Assembly (NCBI GenBank): GCA_013698135.1
Contig: JACCVM010000145.1
Coordinates: forward strand, 1-12,150
Direction: 5' to 3'
Source of the DNA: Euzebyaceae bacterium
GTDB taxonomy: Bacteria; Actinomycetota; Nitriliruptoria; Euzebyales; Egibacteraceae
Length of the DNA stretch: 12,150 nucleotides
Shown here: positions 1 to 6,250 of the stretch, one piece after another
Layout of the letters: each line of letters starts with the position of its first letter
How positions within the stretch are numbered: the first letter of the stretch is position 1
Notes under the pieces: generated by a model
Databases searched by the model: none
What the model was told of the DNA's origin: nothing
The model's input: only the letters and a program-made list of their open reading frames with translations
Position numbers and translations under genes: made by a program

Positions 1-501
1 GCCCACGAGGGCTACCCCGGCCACCACCTGCAGATCACCAGCGTCAACCGGCTGCCGTCGCTGACCCGCAAGGTGGTCGAGTCCCACGCGATGATCGAGG
101 GCTGGGGCCTGTACGCCGAGCAGCTGATGGCCGACACCGGCTACTACGACGACGCCGGCCGGCTCGGCCAGCTGGCCATGCGGTTGCTGCGCGCCCTTCG
201 CCTGGTGCTCGACATGGGCCTGCAGACCGGCGAGACGACCTGGGAGGCTGGCGCCGAACGCGCCGTGGCCCTGGTGCGCATGGCGCCGACCGCCGCTTGC
301 AACGAGGTGGCCCGTTACACGATGATGCCGACGCACCCGTTCGGGTTCCTCACCGGCTGCCGCACCCTGGAGCGCCTGCGCGCTGAGACCGAGCAGCGGC
401 AGAGCCACGCCTTCGACCTGCGGGCCTTCCACGACCGCGTGCTGTCCTACGGCCACATGCCGCCGCCGCTGGTGGCCAGGGCGCTGGCGGCTGCCGGATG
501 A
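1..501 (+). CDS. DUF885 family zinc-peptidase-like protein (3' end only)
   Basis: The frame is open from base 1 with no start in the window, so only the last 166 residues are present; family members are usually about 550-600 residues. The visible part opens with AHEGYPGHHLQ (residues 2-11 of the fragment), the HExxH-like metal-binding signature of DUF885. It continues with an EGWGLYAEQLM segment (about 31-41), the second conserved block of that family, where a further metal-ligand glutamate is expected. DUF885 proteins are thought to be zinc-dependent carboxypeptidase-like enzymes; the exact substrate is not known. The stop codon overlaps the ATG of the M24 peptidase gene (ATGA, 498-501), so the two are probably co-translated and may both act in peptide breakdown. 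The family call is firm, the catalytic role is inferred. Confidence 0.88.
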   Translation, partial: AHEGYPGHHLQITSVNRLPSLTRKVVESHAMIEGWGLYAEQLMADTGYYDDAGRLGQLAMRLLRALRLVLDMGLQTGETTWEAGAERAVALVRMAPTAACNEVARYTMMPTHPFGFLTGCRTLERLRAETEQRQSHAFDLRAFHDRVLSYGHMPPPLVARALAAAG

Positions 502-1628
502 CCGACTTGGCGTCTCGGCGAGCCCGACTGGCGGCGCTGGCGGGCGACGCCGGGTTGGACCTGCTGTTCCTGCCCTTGGGCGCCGACCTGGAGTACCTGA
601 CCGGCCTGCAACGCCGCGTCGCCACCTTCGGCGAGATCAACTACACCCACGGCTGGGTCGCCGGGACGTTCCTGCCCCCCGGCAGCGACCCGGTGTTGCT
701 ACTGCCGAGGATGACCGCCGAGTTCGACCTGCCTGAAGGCACCGACGGCGAGGTGGTCGTCGTGGCTGAGGACGATGATGCCGCGGCGGTCTTCGGCGAG
801 GTCGCGTGCCGCTGGGGACCGGTGCGCCGCCTCGGCATCGGCGCGCGCACCTGGGGCGAGACGGTCATCGGGCTGCAGGCCTCCCTCAGCGGAGCCGAGC
901 TGGTCGACGCCGGGCCGCTGGTCAACCGGCTGCGCCGGATCAAGGCGCCCGACGAGCTGACGGCGATGCGCCGGGCGTGCGCCTCCGCCGACGCCGCCAT
1001 GGCAGCCGTCAGTGGCCGCGTCATCGCCGGCGTCACCGAGCGCGACCTCGCCGAGGAAATCGACCACCACCTCGCGGCGCAGGGATCACGCACCCCGTCG
1101 TTCGACACCGGTGTGTGGGCCATGGGCCCCGACGACCAGCGCGACGCGACGGTGCGGGTGTCAGGCGCCCCGTTGCGCGCGGGCACCGGCGTGTCGTTCG
1201 ACTTCGGCGGCGTCATTGACGGGTACTGCTCGGACTTCGGGCGCACCGTGCACATCGGCGAGCCGTCGCCCGAGTACCGCAAGGTGTACGAGCTGGTGAT
1301 GTCGGCGCAGGCGGCCGGCATCGCCGCCGCCCGCCCCGGCGTGACCGCCGCCGAGGTCGACGCCGCCACCCGAGCAGTCCTCGACGACGCCGGCTACGGG
1401 CGCTGGTTCCGGCACCGCACCGGCCACTGCATCGGCCTGGATGTGCACGAGCGGCCGTTCATCTCCCCAGAAGACGACACCGTCTTGGAGCCCGGCATGA
1501 CGTTCACCGTGGAGCCGTCGGTGTTCTGGCCCGGGCGCGTCGGCGTACGCGTCGAGGACATCGTCGTGGTCACCGACGCCGGCGCTTCCAAGCTCAACAC
1601 TTACCCCACCGACCTGGTCGCCACCTGA
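498..1628 (+). CDS. M24 family metallopeptidase (Xaa-Pro aminopeptidase/dipeptidase type)
   Basis: A 376-residue protein with the two-part build of prolidase/aminopeptidase P. A creatinase-like N-terminal domain covers about residues 1-145, and the pita-bread catalytic domain about 150-370. All five expected metal ligands can be assigned: D235 (in FDFGG), D246 (in SDFGRT), H310 (in TGHCIGLDVHE), E339 (in TVEP) and E353 (in RVED). The family removes or cleaves next to proline in short peptides using two divalent metal ions, usually in the cytoplasm; no signal peptide is seen here. The ATG at 498 overlaps the upstream TGA by 4 bp, the usual arrangement for translational coupling, and fixes the start. 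Family assignment is secure. Aminopeptidase P and dipeptidase cannot be told apart by eye. Confidence 0.93.
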   Translation: MTDLASRRARLAALAGDAGLDLLFLPLGADLEYLTGLQRRVATFGEINYTHGWVAGTFLPPGSDPVLLLPRMTAEFDLPEGTDGEVVVVAEDDDAAAVFGEVACRWGPVRRLGIGARTWGETVIGLQASLSGAELVDAGPLVNRLRRIKAPDELTAMRRACASADAAMAAVSGRVIAGVTERDLAEEIDHHLAAQGSRTPSFDTGVWAMGPDDQRDATVRVSGAPLRAGTGVSFDFGGVIDGYCSDFGRTVHIGEPSPEYRKVYELVMSAQAAGIAAARPGVTAAEVDAATRAVLDDAGYGRWFRHRTGHCIGLDVHERPFISPEDDTVLEPGMTFTVEPSVFWPGRVGVRVEDIVVVTDAGASKLNTYPTDLVAT

Positions 1629-1629
1629 C

Positions 1630-1845
1630 TCAGCTGCTTGGCGTCACCGGCACCAGTTCGAGCGGCACGTCGGCGGCGATGGCCGGGAAATGGCGCCGAC
1701 AAGGTCGGTGTAAAACGCCATCTCGCCCAAACTTCTCGTGCAGCGCCTGACGGATGATGGCGGCCATAGGTACATCACGGCGCCTTGCCTCCGCATGCAG
1801 GCGCATCTCCAGTTCCGGCTCCAGGTCAATCGTCGTGCGATGTAT
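1630..1845 (-). CDS. Ribbon-helix-helix (CopG/Arc-like) antitoxin-like frame, start codon apparently lost
   Basis: On the minus strand one uninterrupted frame encodes about 71 residues with a textbook ribbon-helix-helix pattern. A short beta strand (HRTTIDL) is followed by a first helix (EPELEMRLHAEARRR), a turn (DVP) and a second helix (MAAIIRQALHEKFG). The remaining 30 residues show no recognised motif. RHH proteins of this size are usually antitoxins or small transcription repressors that bind DNA as dimers through the beta strand. The codon just before HRTTIDL, where the initiator belongs, is ATA (1845-1843). The frame has no ATG, GTG or TTG between its upstream stop and the domain, and no Shine-Dalgarno is seen. 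A TTG at 1862 lies in another frame and would need a frameshift. No partner toxin is adjacent. It is either decayed or uses a rare start. Confidence 0.5.
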   Translation of the reverse strand: MHRTTIDLEPELEMRLHAEARRRDVPMAAIIRQALHEKFGRDGVLHRPCRRHFPAIAADVPLELVPVTPSS

Positions 1846-1941
1846 ATGTCGTCTGCCAACAACGTCGCCGGGCCCTCGCCAGCGTCCTCGTCCGGCTCAC
1901 CACCTGACGGATCCGGGAGACACGGCCTGGCCCGGACCGGC

Positions 1942-2487
1942 TCAGCGCTCCGCCCGTGCGTAGGTGAGGTTTAGCACGCCGGTCGTGAACGTCTCGTGCG
2001 CCACGAGGCGCAGCGGGTATGTCGGCGTGCCCTCGAACAGGCGACGTCCGTGGCCGACGGCGATTGGGTGCACCAACAAGTGAAGCTCGTCGAGGAGCCC
2101 GTTCGCGAGCAACCAGCGCACGAGCGTCGCGCTGCCCGACATCCCGATGTCGCCGTCCGTGCGGTGCTTGACCTCCTGCAGCCGGCTCGCCACGTCGCCG
2201 GTGACCAGCGTGGTGTTGTTCCACGTCGCCTCCGTGAGCGTGTCAGAGACGACGTACTTCGGCACGGTGTTGATGAAGGAGGCGAACGGCTCGTTGTCTC
2301 CTTGGCTCGGCCAGTACTCGGCCCACTCCTCGTAGAGCACCCGGCCCATGAGGAACGCCTCGCACGACTCGGTGCCGGCATCGATCGCGGCGGCCATCTC
2401 GTCGTTGAAGTAGGGGAAGTGCCACTGGTCGGGCGACTCGACGACGCCGTCGAGCGAGATGAAAAAGTTGGACACGATCTTTCCCAT
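1942..2487 (-). CDS. RibD C-terminal/dihydrofolate reductase-like family protein
   Basis: A 181-residue protein of the RibD_C family, which has the dihydrofolate reductase fold. Visible marks are the N-terminal strand GKIVSNFFISLDGVVESPD (2-20), LMGRVLYEEWAEYWP (46-60, the MGRxxYE block), the KYVVSDTL strand (77-84), DIGMSGSATLVRWLL (113-127, nucleotide-binding region) and LDELHLLVHPIAVGHGRRLF (132-151). Family members bind NADPH. Many stand-alone versions in actinobacteria have no known substrate, and neither true folate nor riboflavin synthesis should be assumed. The start is supported by GGAG six bases before the ATG. It follows the VOC gene on the same strand with a 157-bp gap holding a hairpin, so it probably has its own promoter. 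Family is secure, substrate unknown. Confidence 0.9.
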   Translation of the reverse strand: MGKIVSNFFISLDGVVESPDQWHFPYFNDEMAAAIDAGTESCEAFLMGRVLYEEWAEYWPSQGDNEPFASFINTVPKYVVSDTLTEATWNNTTLVTGDVASRLQEVKHRTDGDIGMSGSATLVRWLLANGLLDELHLLVHPIAVGHGRRLFEGTPTYPLRLVAHETFTTGVLNLTYARAER

Positions 2488-2599
2488 GATGTGCTCCGGT
2501 CGGTCTGGCCCGCTCGGCGGCGGGCGCTATTCGGCGATGTCGGGAATCAGACTGCAGTGGCGGGCGAAAGTCATCGACGTTACGAGCTTCCTGCCAGTC

Positions 2600-2631
2600 A
2601 CCGCCGGTCCGGAACGCTCCCGACCGGCGGT
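2600..2631 (-). terminator. Perfect 10-bp hairpin after the VOC gene
   Basis: ACCGCCGGTC (2600-2609) and GACCGGCGGT (2622-2631) form a perfect 10-bp GC-rich stem around a 12-base loop. On the minus strand it begins 13 bases after the VOC stop codon. No run of T follows, as is common for actinobacterial terminators. It would separate VOC transcription from the downstream RibD_C-like gene. An operator role is possible but less likely at this place. Confidence 0.55.
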
Positions 2632-2644
2632 CCGACGTCAGACC

Positions 2645-3124
2645 TCAGGTCGGCACCTGGTCGGCCGCCCGCTGCAACTCGGCGATCTCGATCTTTGCCA
2701 TGCCCAGCATGGCCTGCATGGCCCGCTGGGCCCGGCCGGGATCGGGGTCCCCGAGCAGCTCGAAGAGCGCGGTTGGCACGACCTGCCACGAGACGCCGAA
2801 GCGGTCCTTGAGCCATCCGCACTGGCTCTCCAGCCCGCCCTCGGACAGTCGGTCCCAGTAGTGGTCGACCTCGTCCTGGTCTGCGCAGAAGGTCTGGAAA
2901 GAACTGGCCTCGCTGAAGGTGAACTGCGGCCCGCCGTTGAGCCCCACGTACTCCTGCCCGTCCAGGCTGAAGCTGACGGTCATGGCGCTGCCTTCGGGCG
3001 CGGGCGACCCTGGACCGTAGCGGGTCACCCCACCGATACTGGAGTTGGGAAAGATCGCGGTGTAGTGCGCTGCTGCCTGCTCGGCCTGTCCGTCGAACCA
3101 CAGGCAGGGAACGGTCTTGGGCAT
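2645..3124 (-). CDS. VOC family protein (PhnB-like, 3-demethylubiquinone methyltransferase-type domain)
   Basis: A 159-residue protein of the vicinal-oxygen-chelate fold, PhnB-like branch. Typical segments are the start VPCLWFDGQAEQAAAHYTAIF (residues 5-25), then VTRYGPGSPAPEGS (33-46), MTVSFSLDGQEYVGLNGGP (48-66), EVDHYWDRLSEGG (85-97), CGWLKDRFGVSWQVVPTAL (102-120) and a tail of the AMQAMLGMAKIEIAELQRA kind. Despite the database name '3-demethylubiquinone-9 3-methyltransferase', members of this branch are generally small dimeric proteins of unknown substrate and are not true methyltransferases. AGGGGA lies about nine bases before the ATG. The gene is divergent from vapBC and transcribed toward the RibD_C-like gene; a strong hairpin follows its stop. 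Family is secure, function open. Confidence 0.92.
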   Translation of the reverse strand: MPKTVPCLWFDGQAEQAAAHYTAIFPNSSIGGVTRYGPGSPAPEGSAMTVSFSLDGQEYVGLNGGPQFTFSEASSFQTFCADQDEVDHYWDRLSEGGLESQCGWLKDRFGVSWQVVPTALFELLGDPDPGRAQRAMQAMLGMAKIEIAELQRAADQVPT

Positions 3125-3190
3125 CGGTCATCCCCTCTGTTGTCCGGGCGCTCCCCGGCTGAGGTAACGACTGCGCCCGTGCGCAGAACT

Positions 3191-3229
3191 CATCATCGGT
3201 GATGGTGCGTGTCGCAATGAGGCTACGAT
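3191..3229 (+). promoter_or_regulatory. Probable vapBC promoter and operator
   Basis: TACGAT (3224-3229) fits the actinobacterial -10 form TAnnnT. It ends six bases before the vapB ATG (3236), so transcription would begin at or next to the start codon, giving a leaderless mRNA; no Shine-Dalgarno is close enough to serve instead. Upstream, CATCA-TCGG-TGATG (3191-3204) is an inverted repeat that reaches into where the -35 box would lie. GTCGCA occurs twice (3211-3216 and 3231-3236). VapBC complexes usually repress their own promoter through such repeats. The reading is by eye; the -35 is not convincing. Confidence 0.4.
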
Positions 3230-3235
3230 TGTCGC

Positions 3236-3490
3236 ATGACTTTGGTGGCATCACGTGAGCTTCGTAACAACACCCGCAAGCTGCTGCGCCGGGTCGAGGC
3301 AGGAGAGAACGTGGTCATCACCGTTGACGGGCGACCGGTCGCTGCGCTGCGGCCACTGGTCGAGCGTCCACGATGGCTGTCTCGAAGCGAGTTCATTCGG
3401 CGTTTCAGGGATAGCCAGGCGGACCCTGGCCTGGCTCGCGAACTCACTCAGTTGGTGCCTGGCACCACCGATGACCTGCCCCTCGCATGA
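3236..3490 (+). CDS. vapB: Type II antitoxin, VapB-like (Phd/YefM fold)
   Basis: An 84-residue antitoxin. Residues 1-45 form the Phd/YefM DNA-binding and dimerisation domain, with the classic run ASRELRNNTRKLLRRVEAGE (5-24) and VVITVDGRPVAALRPL (26-41). The tail (about 46-84, WLSRSEFIRRF and an acidic stretch) is the expected flexible part that wraps the toxin's active site. The antitoxin neutralises the PIN-domain ribonuclease encoded next and, with it, represses the operon. Its stop overlaps the toxin ATG (ATGA, 3487-3490), which couples production of the two. Codon use seems less GC-biased than in neighbouring metabolic genes, in keeping with a mobile accessory module. The start at 3236 is favoured by the leaderless-type -10 box. 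Confidence 0.9.
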   Translation: MTLVASRELRNNTRKLLRRVEAGENVVITVDGRPVAALRPLVERPRWLSRSEFIRRFRDSQADPGLARELTQLVPGTTDDLPLA

Positions 3491-3873
3491 GCGCAGGGCT
3501 GGCGGACACCAGCCTGTTCATCGCGCGAGAGTCCGGTCGCAGGTTCGACGAGGCGGCGCTGCCGGATGAGTTGGCGGTTTCCGTTATCACAGTCGGCGAG
3601 TTGCGGGCGGGGGTGCTTGCTGCAACTGACGTCAATACCCGCGATCGTCGGCTGGCGACACTGGCCCAGGCCATGACCCTGGACCCAGTGCCAATCGACA
3701 CTGCAGTTGCCGAGGCGTGGGCTCGATTCCGTGTCGAGTTGGCCGAAGCGGGGCTGCGTATGCCTGTCAACGACTCCTGGATAGCTGCCACGGCCCTTGC
3801 GCTTGGCGTGCCCGTCGTCACCCAGGACGACGACTACGTCGACGTGGGCGATCTCGCGGTGATCAGGGTCTAG
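3487..3873 (+). CDS. vapC: Type II toxin VapC, PIN-domain ribonuclease
   Basis: A 128-residue PIN-domain protein of normal VapC length. The acidic metal-binding residues are all present: D7 (in LADTSLFI), E38 (in VGELRAG), D96 (in NDSWIAATAL) and the QDDDY cluster at 113-117, where D115 or a neighbour is the fourth. VapC toxins are Mg2+/Mn2+-dependent endoribonucleases that cut tRNA or rRNA at defined sites and stop translation when not bound by VapB; the target here cannot be read from sequence. Because no active-site residue is missing, the toxin is probably functional. It is coupled to vapB by a 4-bp overlap and is convergent with the next gene, leaving only 10 bp between stops. Confidence 0.94.
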   Translation: MSAGLADTSLFIARESGRRFDEAALPDELAVSVITVGELRAGVLAATDVNTRDRRLATLAQAMTLDPVPIDTAVAEAWARFRVELAEAGLRMPVNDSWIAATALALGVPVVTQDDDYVDVGDLAVIRV

Positions 3874-3883
3874 CGAAGCGCCG

Positions 3884-5005
3884 TCAGTCGCCGCGGAGCT
3901 CGCGGGCGGCGCCGGCGAAGTCCTCCTCGGGCCGACCGTGGGCCACCCACTCGGTGTAGAAGGCGACAAAGTCGGCCACGTCGCCGGCGCCGGCTAGAGC
4001 CACGTCGTTGATGTCGCCGAAGGCCATGGTCAACAGCCGCCGGCGGGTGTAGGCGGCGTCGACCGGATTGGCGACGCCGTAGCCGGCGAGCTCGAGGACC
4101 TCGTCCATCTCGTAGGCGTCTTCCTCGGCCTCGACGGCCCAGTGATGCTGGCACTCGCCGTAGCCGCAGGCCAGCCAGGCGTCGGCTTCGTCGCGCAGCA
4201 GGAACCAGGCGGCGGCCCGCACCAGCGAGCTGGAGTGGGTGCAGGCCGGCACCAGGTCACGGTCGGCCAGCGGCTCGTCCTCAGCCTCCAGCGCCGAGCG
4301 TGGGCCGAGCCCGGCGCGCACCAGGATCTCGATGGCCAGCTGCTCAGTCTCGGCCAGGGCTGTATCGGGATAGTGGTCCTGTCGCAGCCGCGACAGCGCG
4401 TCGGCCCAGGACGACCCGCCGCCGGAGATGCCGCCGAGGTCGTCCGGCTCGATCTCGGCGGGCAGTGCACCGTCGGGCAGCGACACCGGGCTGGCCCAGC
4501 GACCGATGTAGGCCCAGCGCAGTAGGCCGCGGACCTCCAGCACGGGACGCGCGAAGGCCGGATCCACATCGTCCGCTCCGGCCGGCACCACCCAGCCCGC
4601 AGCCGCCCAGCCAGCCGCGGTGGGCAGATTCCGGCTGTAGGGACGGGCGCGGCAGGCGTCCCAGGCGGCCTGGGTGGCCAGCGGACCCCAGCCGACACGC
4701 ACCATGGCGGTGCGCAGATCGACCCAGTCCTCGTCGCCCTCGAGCTGCGCACCACCCAGCGGTGCCCAGTCGTGGCCGCCGACCACCCGAACCCATTCGA
4801 GCACCAGCGCCGCCAGCCCGTCCTCGTCGTCGGCCTCGGGCAATGGCGAGTCGCCAATGTCAACGGCGTGGGAGCGGAAGGCTGGCAGCAGCCAACGCCC
4901 GTCCCGCGACCGGTAGACCGCTGCGCCGGCGAGCTCGTGGCGGTGGCAGGCGTCCAACTCGACGGCCTCGTCGCCGCCGAGGATCAGCAGTCGACGGTTG
5001 GCCAA
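3884..5005 (-). CDS. Hypothetical acidic protein, 373 residues
   Basis: I do not recognise this family. The best start is the TTG at 5005, because AAGGAAG lies just upstream (5016-5010). Starting at 5065 instead would run the gene through the serC start region. The N-terminus (ANRRLLILGGDEAVELDACHR, from residue 2) looks like a hydrophobic beta strand followed by charged residues. The protein is rich in D, E, W and A, with acidic runs at 58-62 and 291-298. There are no membrane segments or signal peptide. A small cluster, C280-GYGE-C285-Q-H287-H288, could bind a metal, and W residues are unusually frequent (WVRVVGGHDWAPLGG, WAAAGWVV, LLRWAYIGRW). Strong third-position GC bias supports real coding. 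It stands alone on its strand, divergent from serC. Function unknown. Confidence 0.8.
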   Translation of the reverse strand: MANRRLLILGGDEAVELDACHRHELAGAAVYRSRDGRWLLPAFRSHAVDIGDSPLPEADDEDGLAALVLEWVRVVGGHDWAPLGGAQLEGDEDWVDLRTAMVRVGWGPLATQAAWDACRARPYSRNLPTAAGWAAAGWVVPAGADDVDPAFARPVLEVRGLLRWAYIGRWASPVSLPDGALPAEIEPDDLGGISGGGSSWADALSRLRQDHYPDTALAETEQLAIEILVRAGLGPRSALEAEDEPLADRDLVPACTHSSSLVRAAAWFLLRDEADAWLACGYGECQHHWAVEAEEDAYEMDEVLELAGYGVANPVDAAYTRRRLLTMAFGDINDVALAGAGDVADFVAFYTEWVAHGRPEEDFAGAARELRGD

Positions 5006-5016
5006 GTTGCTTCCTT
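5006..5016 (-). promoter_or_regulatory. Shine-Dalgarno deciding a TTG start
   Basis: Reading the minus strand, AAGGAAG (5016-5010) is followed by CAAC and then TTG (5005-5003). This places the purine core at a normal distance from the TTG. No comparable site precedes the ATG codons further upstream in the same frame, so the TTG is preferred as the start of the hypothetical protein. Confidence 0.55.
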
Positions 5017-5051
5017 GGTGGTTGGTGGCTGGCTCGGGCACAGTGTCGCGT

Positions 5052-6182
5052 ATGCCAGACATCACGATCCCGGCCGACGTCCTACCCGCTGACGGGCGCT
5101 TCGGCTCCGGTCCTTCGAAGGTCCGCCAGGAGGCGGTGACCAGCCTGGCCGATGTCGCGCCGCAGCTGTTGGGGACCAGCCACCGGCGCCAGGCCGTCCG
5201 CGATCAGGTCCGCCGTGTCCGTGAGGGTCTGGGCACATTCTTCGATCTTCCCGACGGCTACGAGGTGGCGCTCGGCAACGGCGGCGCGACGTTGTTCTGG
5301 GACATCGCCACCCACTGCCTCATCCAGGAACGCAGCGCCCACGCGGTGTTCGGGGAGTTCTCGGCGAAGTTCGCAGCGGCTGTCACCGCGACACCATTCC
5401 TGGCCGACCCGGTGATCGTCGAGTCCGCCGCGGGCACCCACCCGACACTAACCGCCGTGGGCGGGGTCGACACCTACGCGCTGACCCACTGCGAGACCTC
5501 CACGGGGGTCGCGATGCCGGTGGTGCGCCCGGGGGAGGGGCTGGTCCTGGTCGACGCCACCAGCGGTGCGGGTGGTCTGCCGCTGGACCCCGCCGAGGTC
5601 GACGCCTACTACTTCAGCCCGCAGAAGGCCTTCGCCTCCAACGGAGGGCTGTGGCTCGCCCTGCTGTCACCGGCCGCGATCGCGCGGATCGACGAGGTCG
5701 CCGCGACCGGACGCTTTGTGTCCGCGATGCTCGACCTGCGGATCGCCCTGGACAACAGCCGACAGGAGCAGACCTACAACACCCCCTCGATCGCCACGGT
5801 GTTCCTGATGGCCGAGCAGCTGGAGTGGATGAATGCTCAGGGTGGGCTGGCCTGGGCGGTCAAGGACTGCGCCGCCAAGTCCGGTTACGTCTATGACTGG
5901 GCCGAGGCCAGCGACTACGCCACCCCGTTCGTGGCCGACCCTGGCCAACGCAGCAATGTGGTCTGCACCATCGACTTGGACGAGCGGGTCCCAGCCGCCG
6001 AGGTCAACGCGGTGCTGCGAGCCCACGGCGTGGTCGACACCGAGGCCTACCGCACGCTGGGGCGCAACCAGCTGCGCATCGCGGTGTTCCCGGCGATCGA
6101 CGCCGGCGACGTGCAGCGCCTCACCGCTGCCATCGACTACATCGCCGCCGCTTTGGACGCCAGCCGCGCCGCCACCGCCTGA
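5052..6182 (+). CDS. serC: Phosphoserine transaminase
   Basis: A 376-residue PLP-dependent aminotransferase. It converts 3-phosphohydroxypyruvate plus glutamate to O-phosphoserine in cytoplasmic serine synthesis (and the matching step of vitamin B6 synthesis in organisms using that route). The N-terminus ITIPADVLPADGRFGSGPSK (4-23) is typical of actinobacterial SerC. Cofactor contacts are visible: GNGGATLFWD (75-84) for the PLP phosphate, D168 in LVDATSGAGG for the pyridine ring, and K192 in FSPQKAFASNGG for the Schiff base. The C-terminal domain carries NTPSIATVFL and a final RTLGRNQLRIAVFP block. ATG 5052 is chosen because homologues start at this point; an in-frame ATG at 4998 would add 18 unconserved residues. 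CAGTGT (5041-5046) six bases before the ATG could be a -10 box of a leaderless transcript, as no clear Shine-Dalgarno is seen. Confidence 0.96.
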   Translation: MPDITIPADVLPADGRFGSGPSKVRQEAVTSLADVAPQLLGTSHRRQAVRDQVRRVREGLGTFFDLPDGYEVALGNGGATLFWDIATHCLIQERSAHAVFGEFSAKFAAAVTATPFLADPVIVESAAGTHPTLTAVGGVDTYALTHCETSTGVAMPVVRPGEGLVLVDATSGAGGLPLDPAEVDAYYFSPQKAFASNGGLWLALLSPAAIARIDEVAATGRFVSAMLDLRIALDNSRQEQTYNTPSIATVFLMAEQLEWMNAQGGLAWAVKDCAAKSGYVYDWAEASDYATPFVADPGQRSNVVCTIDLDERVPAAEVNAVLRAHGVVDTEAYRTLGRNQLRIAVFPAIDAGDVQRLTAAIDYIAAALDASRAATA

Positions 6183-6188
6183 GCGGGG

Positions 6189-6222
6189 CGCACACGGTTG
6201 CGCGGGGGTCGAGGCGTGTGCG
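6189..6222. terminator. Possible bidirectional terminator between serC and the M14 gene
   Basis: CGCACAC (6189-6195) and GTGTGCG (6216-6222) are perfect inverted repeats with a 20-base G-rich loop, placed in the 68-bp gap between two converging stop codons. No T-run follows on either side. The location suits a shared terminator, but the loop is long, so support is modest. Confidence 0.35.
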
Positions 6223-6250
6223 GGGAGCCGCGCCGGCGACGGCTGGCTCG

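Noticed and set aside
641..1369. Minus-strand 242-residue frame opposite the M24 peptidase
   Set aside because: The plus-strand gene has all five metal ligands, while the minus frame has low-complexity Ser/Ala/Arg composition.
1996..3202. Long plus-strand frames opposite the RibD_C-like and VOC genes
   Set aside because: They are antisense shadows; the minus-strand products match known families over their full length.
4998..5051. N-terminal extension of SerC from the ATG at 4998
   Set aside because: The added 18 residues do not resemble SerC N-termini, and that ATG lies over the start region of the divergent gene.
5006..5065. Start of the hypothetical minus-strand gene at 5065
   Set aside because: It would overlap the serC start, and the TTG at 5005 has the better ribosome binding site.
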